In this document: positions 21,421 to 34,134 of the stretch, piece after piece
Position numbering within the stretch: the first letter of the stretch is position 1
Layout of the letters: every line of letters begins with the position of its first letter
From: Timema cristinae
Taxonomy: Eukaryota; Arthropoda; Insecta; Phasmatodea; Timematidae
NCBI GenBank assembly: GCA_039000515.1
Contig: JBCFYV010000012.1
Location: forward strand, 126,424,132 to 126,488,131
Length of the DNA: 64,000 bases
Direction: 5' to 3'
Made by a program: the position numbers and the translations under genes
Notes under the pieces: model-generated
Databases searched by the model: none
Told to the model about the DNA's origin: nothing
Seen by the model: the letters and a program-made list of their open reading frames with translations, nothing else

Positions 21421-24400
21421 AAGCAGGTATTCCACATTCTGAGACTGCAACAAGACTGAGAAGTGTAGCTATTACTTCTCAAACTCAAGGTATTACACAT
21501 TACTGGAGACTGCAACTAGACTGAGAGGTAGCTATTACTTCTCAACAGCTCTCACATTCTGGAGACTGTAACTAACTGGAGAACGTAGCTCTTATCTTCT
21601 CAAGCAGGTATTCCACATTCTGGAGACTGCTAACTAGACTGGAGACAACGGAGAGGTAGTATTACTTCTCAACCAGGTAATACACATTCCTGGAGACTGT
21701 AACTAGACTGGAGAACGTAGCTATTACTTCTCAAGCAGGTATTCCACATTCTGGAGACTGCAACTAGACTGGAGAGGTAGCTATTACTTCTCAACCAGGT
21801 ATTACACATTCTGGAGACTGCAACTAGACTGGAGAGGTAGCTATTACTTCTCAACCAGCTATTACACATTCTGGAGACTGAACTAGACTGGAGAAACGTA
21901 GCTATTACTTCTCAAGCAGGTAATACACATTCTGGAGACTGCAACTAGACTGGAGAACGTAGCTATTACTTATCAAGCAGGTATTACACATTCTGGAGAC
22001 TGCAACTAGACTCGAGAGGGTAGCTATTACTTCTCAACAGGTATTACACATTCCTGGAGACTGTAACTAGACTGGAGAACGTAGCTATTACTTCTCAAGC
22101 AGGTATTCCACATTCTGGAGACTGCAACTAGACTGGAGAACGTAGCTATTACTTCTCAAGCAGGTAATACACATTCTGGAGACTGCAACTAGACTGGAGA
22201 ACGTAGCTATTACTTCTCAAGCAGGTATTACACATTCTGGAGACTGCAACTAGACTGGAGAGGGTAGCTATTACTTCTCAACCAGGTATTACACATTCCT
22301 GGAGACTGTAACTAGACTGGAGAGGGTAGCTATTATTTCTCAAGGAGGTTCTACACATTTCTGGAGACTGTAACTAGACTGGAGAGGGTAGCTATTACTT
22401 CTCAAGCAGGTATTACACATTCCTGGAGACTGCAACTAGACAGGAGAGGATAGCTATTACTTCTCAACTAGGTATTACACATTCCTGGAAAATGTAACTA
22501 GACTGGAGAGGGTAGCTATTACTTCTCAAGCAGGTATTACACATTCCTGAGAAATGTAAATAGACTGGATAGGGTAGCTATTACTTCTCAAGCAGGTATT
22601 ACACATTCCTGGAGACTGCAACTAGACTGGAGAGGATAGCTATTATTTCTCAAGAAGGTATTACACATTCCTGGAGATTGTAACTAGACTGTAGAGGGTA
22701 GATTTTACTTCTCAAGCAGGTATTACACATTACTGGAACCTGTAACTAGACTGGAGAGGGTAGCTATTACTTCTCAAGAGGTCTTACACATTCCTGGAGA
22801 CTAACTAGACTGTAGTGGGTAGCTATTAATTCTCAAGCAGATATTACACATTCCTGGAGACTGTAACTAGATTGGAGAGGGTAGATATTACTTCTCAAGA
22901 CGGTATTCACATTTTTGGATACTGTAACAAGACTGGACAGGGTAGATATTACTTCTCAAAAGGTATTACACATTCCTGAGATTGTAACTAGACTGTAGAG
23001 GGTAGATATTAATTCTCAAGCAGATATTACACATTCCTGGAGACTCTAACTAGATTGGAGAGGGTAGATATTACTTCTCAAGACGGTATTCACATTTCTG
23101 GATACTGTAACAAGACTGGACAGGGTAGATATTACTTCTCAAGCAGGTATTACACATTCCTGGAGACTGTAAATAGACTGGATAGGGTAGCTATTACTTT
23201 TCAAGCAGGTATTACACATTCCTGGAGACTGCAACTAGACTGGAGAGGATAGCTATTACTTCTCAAGAAGGTATTACACATTCCTGGAGATTGTAACTAG
23301 ACTGTAGAGGGTAGATATTAATTCTCAAGCAGATATTACACATTCCTGGAGACTGTAACTAGACTGGAGAGGTAGCTATTACTTCTCAAGCAGGTATTCA
23401 CACATTCTGGAGACTGTAACTAGACTGGAGAACGTAGCTATTACTTCTCAAGCAGGTAATACACATTCTGGAGACTGCAACTAGACTGGAGAACGTAGCT
23501 ATTACTTCTCAAGCAGGTATTACACATTCTGGAGACTGCAACTAGACTGGAGAGGGTAGCTATTACTTCTCAACCAGGTATTACACATTCCTGGAGACTG
23601 TAACTAGACTGGAGAACGTAGCTATTACTTCTCAAGCAGGTATTACACATTCTGGAGACTGCAACTAGACTGGAGAACGTAGCTATTATTTCTCAACAGG
23701 TATTACACATTCCTGGAGACTGACTAGACTGAAACGTAGTATACTCAAGAGGTATACCATTTGAGACTGCACAGACTGGGGGACTTTATCCAACAGTTTA
23801 CATTCTGGAGACTGTAACTAGACTGGAGAGGGTAGCTATTATTTCTCAAGGAGGTTCTACACATTCTGGAGACTGTAACTAGACTGGAGGTGGGTAGCTA
23901 TTACAATTCTACAAGCAGGAATATTAACACATTCCTGGAGACTGTAACTAGATTGGAGAGGGTAGTATTACTTCTCAAGCAGGTATTACACATTCCTGGA
24001 GACTGTAACAAGACTGGAAGGGTAGCTATTACTTCTCAAGAAGGTATTACACATTCCTGGAGACTGTAACTAGACTGTAGAGGGTAGCTATTACTTCTCA
24101 AGCAGTATTACACATTCCTGGAGACTGTAACTAGACTGGAGAGGGTAGTATTACTTCTCAAGACGGTATTACACATTTCTGGAACTGTAACAAGACTGGA
24201 CAGGGTAGCTATTACTTCTCAAGCAGGTATTACACATTCCTGGAGACTGTAAATAGACTGGATAGGTAGCTATTACTTCTCAAGCAGGTATTACACATTC
24301 CTGGAGACTGCAACTAGACTGGAGAGGATAGCTATTACTTCTCAAGAAGGTATTACACATTCCTGGAGATTGTAACTAGACTGGTAGAGGGTAGATATTA

Positions 24401-27400
24401 TTCTCAAGCAGGTATTACACATTCCTGGAGACTGTAACTAGACTGGAGAGGTAGCTATTACTTCTCAAGCAGGTATTACACATTCCTGGAGACTGTAACT
24501 AGACTGGAGAGTAGCTATTACTTCTCAAGCAGGTATTACACATTCTGGAGAACTGTAACTAGACTGGAGAGGGTAGCTATTACTTCTCAAGCAGGTATTA
24601 CACATTCTGGAGACTGTAACTAGACTGAGAGGGTAGCTATTACTTCTCAAGCAGGTATTACACATTCCTGAGACTGTAACTAGACTGGAGAGGAGTAGCT
24701 ATTACTTCTCAAGCAGGTATTACACATTCTGGAGACTTGAACTAGACTGAGAGGGTAGATATTACTTCTCAAGCAGGTATTACACATTCTGGAGACTGTA
24801 ACTAGACTGGAGAGGTAGCTATTACTTCTCAAGCAGGTATTACACATTCCTGGAGACTGAACTAGACTGGAAGGTAGCTATTACTTCTCAAGCAGGTATT
24901 ACACATTCCTGGAGACTGTAACTAGACTGGAGAGGGTAGCTATTACTTTCAAGAGGTATTACACATTCCTGGAGACTGTAACTAGACTGGAGAGGGTAGC
25001 TATTACTTCTCAAGCAGGTATTACACATTCCTGGAGACTGCAACTAGACTGGAGGGTAAGCTATTACTTCTCAACAGGTATTAACACATTCCTGGAGACT
25101 GTAACTAGACTGGAGAGGGTAGCTATTACTTCTCAAGCAGGTATTACACATTCCTGGAGACTGAACTAGACTGGAGAGGTAGACTATTACTTCTCAAGCA
25201 GGTATTACACATTCCTGGAGACTGTAACTAGACTGGAGAGGGTACTAATTACTTCACTCAAGCAGGGTATTACACATTCAAGAGTAACTAGTAACTAGAC
25301 TGGAGAGGGTAGCTATTACTTCTCAAGCAGTATTACACATTCTGGAGACTGTAACTAGACTGAGAGGGTAGCTATTACTTCTCAAGACAGGTATTACACA
25401 TTCCTGGAGACTGTAACTAGACTGGAAGGGTAGCTATTACTTCTCAAGCAGGTATTACACATTCCTGGAGACTGTAACTAGACTGGAGAGGTAGCTATTA
25501 CTTCTCAAGCAGGTATTACACATTCCTGGAGACTGCAACTAGACTGGAGAGGGTAGCTATTACTTCTCAAGCAGGTATTACACATTCCTGGAGACTGTAA
25601 CTAGACTGGAGAGGGTAGCTATTACTTCTCAACCAGGTATTACACATTCCTGGAGACTGTAACTAGATTGGAGAGGGTAGCTATTACTTCTCAACCAGGT
25701 ATTACACATTCCTGGAGACTGTAACTAGACTGGAGAACGTAGCTATTACTTCTCAAGCAGGTAATACACATTATGGAGACTGCAACTAGACTGGAGAACG
25801 TAGCTATTACTTCTCAAGCAGGTATTACACATTCTGGAGACTGCAACTAGACTGGAGAGGGTAGCTATTACTTCTCAACCAGGTATTACACATTCCTGGA
25901 GACTGTAACTAGACTGGAGAGGGTAGCTATTATTTCTCAAGGAGGTTCTACACATTTCTGGAGACTGTAACTAGACTGGAGAGGGTAGCTATTACTTCTC
26001 AAGCAGGTATTACACATTCCTGGAGACTGCAACTAGACTGGAGAGGATAGCTATTACTTCTCAAGAAGGTATTACACATTCCTGGAGATTGTAACTAGAC
26101 TGTAGAGGAATAGCTACTACTTCTCAAGCAGGTATTACACATTCCTGGAGGCTGCAACTAGACTGGAGAGGGAAGCTATTACTTCTCAAGCCGGTATTAC
26201 ACATTACTGGAGACTGTAACTAGACTGTAGAAGGTAACTATTTCTTCTCAACCAGGTATTACACATTCCTGGAAACTGTAACTAGACTGGAGAGGGTAGC
26301 TATTACTTCTCAACCAGGTATTACACATTCCTGGAGACTGCAACTAGACTGGAGAGGGTAGCTATTACTTCTCAACCAGGTATTACACATTCCTGGAGAC
26401 TGTAACTAGATTGGAGAGGGTAGCTATTACTTCTCAACCAGGTATTACACATTCCTGGAGACTGTAACTAGATTGGAGAGGGTAGCTATTACTTCTCAAC
26501 CAGGTATTACACATTCCTGGAGACTGTAACTAGACTGGAGAACGTAGCTATTACTTCTCAAGCAGGTAATACACATTATGGAGACTGCAACTAGACTGGA
26601 GAACGTAGCTATTACTTCTCAAGCAGGTATTACACATTCTGGAGACTGCAACTAGACTGGAGAGGGTAGCTATTACTTCTCAACCAGGTATTACACATTC
26701 CTGGAGACTGTAACTAGACTGGAGAGGGTAGCTATTTATTTCTCAAGGAGGTTCTACACATTTCTGGAGACTGTAACTAGACTGGAGAGGGTAGCTATTA
26801 CTTCTCAAGCAGGTATTACACATTCCTGGAGACTGCAACTAGACTGGAGAGGATAGCTATTACTTCTCAAGAAGGTATTACACATTCCTGGAGATTGTAA
26901 CTAGACTGTAGAGGATAGCTACTACTTCTCAAGCAGGTATTACACATTCCTGGAGGCTGCAACTAGACTGGAGAGGGAAGCTATTACTTCTCAAGCCGGT
27001 ATTACACATTACTGGAGACTGTAACTAGACTGTAGAAGGTAACTATTTCTTCTCAACCAGGTATTACACATTCCTGGAAACTGTAACTAGACTGGAGAGG
27101 GTAGCTATTACTTCTCAACCAGGTATTACACATTCCTGGAAAATGTAACTAGACTGGAGAGGGTAGCTATTACTTCTCAAGCAGTTATTACACATTCCTG
27201 GAGACTGTAAATAGACTGGATAGGGTAGCTATTACTTCTCAAGCAGGTATTACACATTCCTGAAGACTGCAACTAGACTGGAGAGGATAGCTATTATTTC
27301 TCAAGAAGGTATTACACATTCCTGGAGATTGTAACTAGACTGTAGAGGGTAGATATTACTTCTCAAGCAGGTATTACACATTACTGGAACCTGTAACTAG

Positions 27401-30400
27401 ACTGGAGAGGGTAGCTATTACTTCTCAAGAGGTCTTACACATTCCTGGAGACTAACTAGACTGTAGTGGGTAGCTATTATTTCTCAAGCAGATATTACAC
27501 ATTCCTGGAGACTGTAACTAGATTGGAGAGGGTAGATATTACTTCTCAAGACGGTATTCACATTTTTGGATACTGTAACAAGACTGGACAGGGTAGATAT
27601 TACTTCTCAATAAGGTATTACACATTCCTGAGATTGTAACTAGACTGTAGAGGGTAGATATTAATTCTCAAGCAGATATTACACATTCCTGGAGACTCTA
27701 ACTAGATTGGAGAGGGTAGATATTACTTCTCAAGACGGTATTCACATTTCTGGATACTGTAACAAGACTGGACAGGGTAGATATTACTTCTCAAGCAGGT
27801 ATTACACATTCCTGGAGACTGTAAATAGACTGGATAGGGTAGCTATTACTTTTCAAGCAGGTATTACACATTCCTGGAGACTGCAACTAGACTGGAGAGG
27901 ATAGCTATTACTTCTCAAGAAGGTATTACACATTCCTGGAGATTGTAACTAGATTGGAGAGGGTAGCTATTACTTCTCAACCAGGTATTACACATTCCTG
28001 GAGACTGTAACTAGATTGGAGAGGGTAGCTATTACTTCTCAACCAGGTATTACACATTCCTGGAGACTGTAACTAGACTGGAGAACGTAGCTATTACTTC
28101 TCAAGCAGGTAATACACATTATGGAGACTGCAACTAGACTGGAGAACGTAGCTATTACTTCTCAAGCAGGTATTACACATTCTGGAGACTGCAACTAGAC
28201 TGGAGAGGGTAGCTATTACTTCTCAACCAGGTATTACACATTCCTGGAGACTGTAACTAGACTGGAGAGGGTAGCTATTATTTCTCAAGGAGGTTCTACA
28301 CATTTCTGGAGACTGTAACTAGACTGGAGAGGGTAGCTATTACTTCTCAAGCAGGTATTACACATTCCTGGAGACTGCAACTAGACTGGAGAGGATAGCT
28401 ATTACTTCTCAAGAAGGTATTACACATTCCTGGAGATTGTAACTAGACTGTAGAGGATAGCTACTACTTCTCAAGCAGGTATTACACATTCCTGGAGGCT
28501 GCAACTAGACTGGAGAGGGAAGCTATTACTTCTCAAGCCGGTATTACACATTACTGGAGACTGTAACTAGACTGTAGAAGGTAACTATTTCTTCTCAACC
28601 AGGTATTACACATTCCTGGAAACTGTAACTAGACTGGAGAGGGTAGCTATTACTTCTCAACCAGGTATTACACATTCCTGGAGACTGCAACTAGACTGGA
28701 GAGGGTAGCTATTACTTCTCAACCAGGTATTACACATTCCTGGAGACTGTAACTAGATTGGAGAGGGTAGCTATTACTTCTCAACCAGGTATTACACATT
28801 CCTGGAGACTGTAACTAGATTGGAGAGGGTAGCTATTACTTCTCAACCAGGTATTACACATTCCTGGAGACTGTAACTAGACTGGAGAACGTAGCTATTA
28901 CTTCTCAAGCAGGTAATACACATTATGGAGACTGCAACTAGACTGGAGAACGTAGCTATTACTTCTCAAGCAGGTATTACACATTCTGGAGACTGCAACT
29001 AGACTGGAGAGGGTAGCTATTACTTCTCAACCAGGTATTACACATTCCTGGAGACTGTAACTAGACTGGAGAGGGTAGCTATTATTTCTCAAGGAGGTTC
29101 TACACATTTCTGGAGACTGTAACTAGACTGGAGAGGGTAGCTATTACTTCTCAAGCAGGTATTACACATTCCTGGAGACTGCAACTAGACTGGAGAGGAT
29201 AGCTATTACTTCTCAAGAAGGTATTACACATTCCTGGAGATTGTAACTAGACTGTAGAGGATAGCTACTACTTCTCAAGCAGGTATTACACATTCCTGGA
29301 GGCTGCAACTAGACTGGAGAGGGAAGCTATTACTTCTCAAGCCGGTATTACACATTACTGGAGACTGTAACTAGACTGTAGAAGGTAACTATTTCTTCTC
29401 AACCAGGTATTACACATTCCTGGAAACTGTAACTAGACTGGAGAGGGTAGCTATTACTTCTCAACCAGGTATTACACATTCCTGGAGACTGCAACTAGAC
29501 TGGAGAGGGTAGCTATTACTTCTCAACCAGGTATTACACATTCCTGGAGACTGTAACTAGATTGGAGAGGGTAGCTATTACTTCTCAACCAGGTATTACA
29601 CATTCCTGGAGACTGTAACTAGATTGGAGAGGGTAGCTATTACTTCTCAACCAGGTATTACACATTCCTGGAGACTGTAACTAGACTGGAGAACGTAGCT
29701 ATTACTTCTCAAGCAGGTAATACACATTATGGAGACTGCAACTAGACTGGAGAACGTAGCTATTACTTCTCAAGCAGGTATTACACATTCTGGAGACTGC
29801 AACTAGACTGGAGAGGGTAGCTATTACTTCTCAACCAGGTATTACACATTCCTGGAGACTGTAACTAGACTGGAGAGGGTAGCTATTATTTCTCAAGGAG
29901 GTTCTACACATTTCTGGAGACTGTAACTAGACTGGAGAGGGTAGCTATTACTTCTCAAGCAGGTATTACACATTCCTGGAGACTGCAACTAGACTGGAGA
30001 GGATAGCTATTACTTCTCAAGAAGGTATTACACATTCCTGGAGATTGTAACTAGACTGTAGAGGATAGCTACTACTTCTCAAGCAGGTATTACACATTCC
30101 TGGAGGCTGCAACTAGACTGGAGAGGGAAGCTATTACTTCTCAAGCCGGTATTACACATTACTGGAGACTGTAACTAGACTGTAGAAGGTAACTATTTCT
30201 TCTCAACCAGGTATTACACATTCCTGGAAACTGTAACTAGACTGGAGAGGGTAGCTATTACTTCTCAACCAGGTATTACACATTCCTGGAAAATGTAACT
30301 AGACTGGAGGGGTAGCTATTACTTCTCAAGCAGTTTATTACACATTCCTGGAGACTGTAAATAGACTGGATAGGGTAGCTATTACTTCTCAAGCAGGTAT

Positions 30401-33400
30401 TACACATTCCTGAAGACTGCAACTAGACTGGAGAGGATAGCTATTATTTCTCAAGAAGGTATTACACATTCCTGGAGATTGTAACTAGACTGTAGAGGGT
30501 AGATATTACTTCTCAAGCAGGTATTACACATTACTGGAACCTGTAACTAGACTGGAGAGGGTAGCTATTACTTCTCAAGAGGTCTTACACATTCCTGGAG
30601 ACTAACTAGACTGTAGTGGGTAGCTATTATTTCTCAAGCAGATATTACACATTCCTGGAGACTGTAACTAGACTGGAGAGGGTAGCTATTACTTCTCAAG
30701 AAGGTATTACACATTCCTGAGATTGTAACTAGACTGTAGTGGGTAGCTATTAATTCTCAAGCAGATATTACACATTCCTGGAGACTGTAACTAGATTGGA
30801 GAGGGTAGATATTACTTCTCAAGACGCTATTCACATTTTGTGGATACTGTAACAAGACTGGACAGGGTAGATATTACTTCTCAAGAAGGTATTACACATT
30901 CCTGAGATTGTAACTAGACTGTAGAGGGTAGATATTAATTATCAAGCAGATATTACACATTCCTGGAGACTCTAACTAGATTGGAGAGGGTAGATATTAC
31001 TTCTCAAGACGGTATTCACATTTCTGGATACTGTAACAAGACTGGACAGGGTAGATATTACTTCTCAAGCAGGTATTACACATTCCTGGAGACTGTAAAT
31101 AGACTGGATAGGGTAGCTATTACTTTTCAAGCAGGTATTACACATTCCTGGAGACTGCAACTAGACTGGAGAGGATAGCTATTACTTCTCAAGAAGGTAT
31201 TACACATTCCTGGAGATTGTAACTAGACTGTAGAGGGTAGATATTAATTCTCAAGCAGATATTACACATTCCTGGAGACTGTAACTAGACTGTAGAGGGT
31301 AGCTATTACTTCTCAAGCAGGTAATACACATTCCTGGAGACTGTAACTAGACTGGAGAGGGTAGCTATTACTTCTCAAGCAGGTATTACACATTCCTGGA
31401 GACTGCAACTAGACTGGAGAGGGTAGATATTTCTTCTCAAGCAGGTATTACACATTCCTGGAGACTGTAACTTTATTGGAGAGGGTAGATATTACTACTC
31501 AAGACGGTATTCACATTTCTGGATACTGTAACAAGACTGGACAGGGTAGATATTACTTCTCAAGAAGGTATTACACATTCCTGGAGATTGTAACTAGACT
31601 GTAGAGGGTAGATATTAATTCTCAAGCAGATATTACACATTCCTGGAGACTGTAACTAGACTGGAGAACGTAGCTATTACTTCTCAAGCAGGTATTACAC
31701 ATTCCTGGAGACTGTAAATAGACTGGAGAGGGTAGCTATTACTTCTCAAGCAGGTATTACACATTCTGGAGACTGAAACTAGAATGGAGAGGGTAGCTAT
31801 TACTTCTCGAGCAGGTATTAAACAATCCTGGAGACTGCAAATAGACTGGAGAGTGTAGCTATTACTTCTCAAGCAGGTATTACACATTCCTGGAGGCTGG
31901 AAATTGACTGGAGAGGAAGCTATTACTTCTCAAGCCGTATTACACATTCCTGGAGACTGTTACTAAACTGGAGAGGGTAACTATTACTTCTCAACCAGGT
32001 ATTACACATTCCTGGAAACTGTAACTAGACTGGAGAGGGTAGCTATTACTTCTCAAGCAGGTATTACACATTACTGGAACCTGTAACTAGACTGGAGAGG
32101 GTACCTATTACTTCTCAAGCAAGTATTACACATTACTGGAACCTCTAACTACACTGGAGAGGGTAGCTATTACTTCTCAAGAGGTCTTACACATTCTTGG
32201 AGACTGCAACTAGACTGGAGAAGGTAGCTATTACTTCTCAAGCTTGTATTACACATTCCTGGAGACTGTAACTAGACTGTAGAGGGTAGCTATTACTTCT
32301 CAAGCAGTTATTACACATTCTGGAGACTGCAACTAGACTGGAGAGGATAGCTATTACTTCTCAAGCAGGTATTACACATTCCTGGAGACTGTAACTAGAC
32401 TGGAGAGAGTAGTTATTACTTCTCAAGCCAGTATTACAAATTACTGGAACCTGTAACTAGACTGGAGAGGGTAACTATTACTTCTCAAGCAGTTATTACA
32501 CATTCTGGAGACTGTAACTAGACTGGAGAGGGTAGCTATTACTTCTCAAGCAGTTATTACACATTCCTGGAGACTGCAACTTGACTGGAGAGGGTAGCTA
32601 TTACTTCTCAAGCAGGTATTACACATTCTGGAGACTGTAACTAGACTGGATAGGGTAGCTATTACTTCTCAAGCAGGTATTACACATTCCTGGAGGCTGC
32701 AACTAGACTGGAGAGGGGAGCTATTACTTCTCAAGCAGTCATTACACATTCCTGGAACCTATAACTAGACTGTAGAGGGTAGCTATTACTTCTCAAGCAG
32801 GTATTACACATTTTGGAGACTGTAACTAGACTGGAGAGGGTAGCTATTACTTCTCAAGCCGGTATTACACATTCCTGGAGTATGTAACTGGACTGGAGAG
32901 GGTAACTATTACTTCTCAAGCAGGTATTACACATTCCTGGAGACTGTAACTAGACTGGAGAGGTAGCTATTACTTTTCAAGCAGGTATTACACATTCCTG
33001 GAGACTGTAACTAGACTGTAGAGGGTAGCTATTACTTCTCAAGCAGGTATTACACATTCCTGGAGACTGTAACTAGAATGGAAACGGTAGCTATTACTTC
33101 TCAAGCAGGTATTACACATTCCTGGAGACTGTAACTAGACTGGAGAGGGTAGCTATTACTTCTCAACCAGGTATTACACATTCCTGGAGACTGTAAATAG
33201 ACTGGACAGGGTAGCTATTACTTCTCAAGCAAGTATTACACATTCCTGGACACTGTAACTAGACTGGAGAGGGTAGCTATTACTTCTCAACCAGGTATTA
33301 CACATTCCTGGAGACTGTAACTAGACTGGAGAAGGTAACTATTACTTCTCAACCAGGTATTACACATTCCTGGACACTGTAACTATACTTGAGAGGGTAA

Positions 33401-33612
33401 TTATTACTTCTTAAGCAGGTATTACACATTCTCGGAGATTGTAACTAGACTGGAGAGGGTAGCTATTACTTCTCAAGCAGGTATTAACCATTCCTGGACA
33501 CTGTAACTAGACTGGAGAGGGTAGCTATTACTTCTCAAGCAGGTATTACACATTCCTTGAGACTGTAACTATACTGGAGAGGGTAATTATTACTTCTTAA
33601 GCAGGTATTACG
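21395..33612. repeat. 62-bp minisatellite, roughly 195-200 copies with higher-order structure
   Basis: Units contain agggtagctattacttct, caagcaggtattacaca and ttcctggagactgtaact, with a 62-bp period. Marked variants recur at long spacing. A taatacacattatgg variant lies at about 25761, 26566, 28109, 28913 and 29717, mostly 804-805 bp apart, which is 13 units. A longer block is repeated at about 22488, 27138 and 30290. A 198-bp segment translates identically at 23055, 27707 and 30981. Part of the interior (about 23700-25300) has many one-base indels. It is non-coding intron DNA. Confidence 0.95.
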
Positions 33613-34130
33613 AGTCTAATCAAGTTTGTTCAGTGTTCGCGGTAACGAGAATCAGAAGTAAATAGTTGGATAACACCCCCTCCCCTGTAAGAGAGCTGAC
33701 CCCTTCAACTACTTCCGGCTCTTATGATGGACAGTTGCGTGCTTTCTATTATGTTAAGTCAGTTTGTATTCTTCACTGCCAGTTATCCACGAGCTAATTT
33801 AGTTGGACACCTCCCCTTTCCCTCCTGGTAATTTGCTCAAATTGAACACTAAATATATGATGTCTACATGGTCCGTACCGAGCAATGCTCTCTCGAAGAT
33901 TCGTCCGCGCCGGTGTGGTGCGGCTCCGTGTAACCGATCCTTAAGTATCTTTATATCCTATTATTGTCAAAAAAACTCCGAATTGCTCTATGCAGAAAAA
34001 AATGAACAATTTACTTTGGGGGCAAAATTTTAATTACCAAGGAAACTTATTTATGACTTAAATAATGAATTATGTTATCATATTCGTGTTAGTCAGTTGA
34101 TACAAACCTATAATGGTAGCCCTCTGGTCA
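33613..34130. other. Intronic spacer, no gene seen
   Basis: About 500 bp of non-repetitive sequence separates two large arrays. A 76-codon frame from 33803 has no recognisable domain and I do not call it. Confidence 0.5.
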
Positions 34131-34134
34131 CCTT

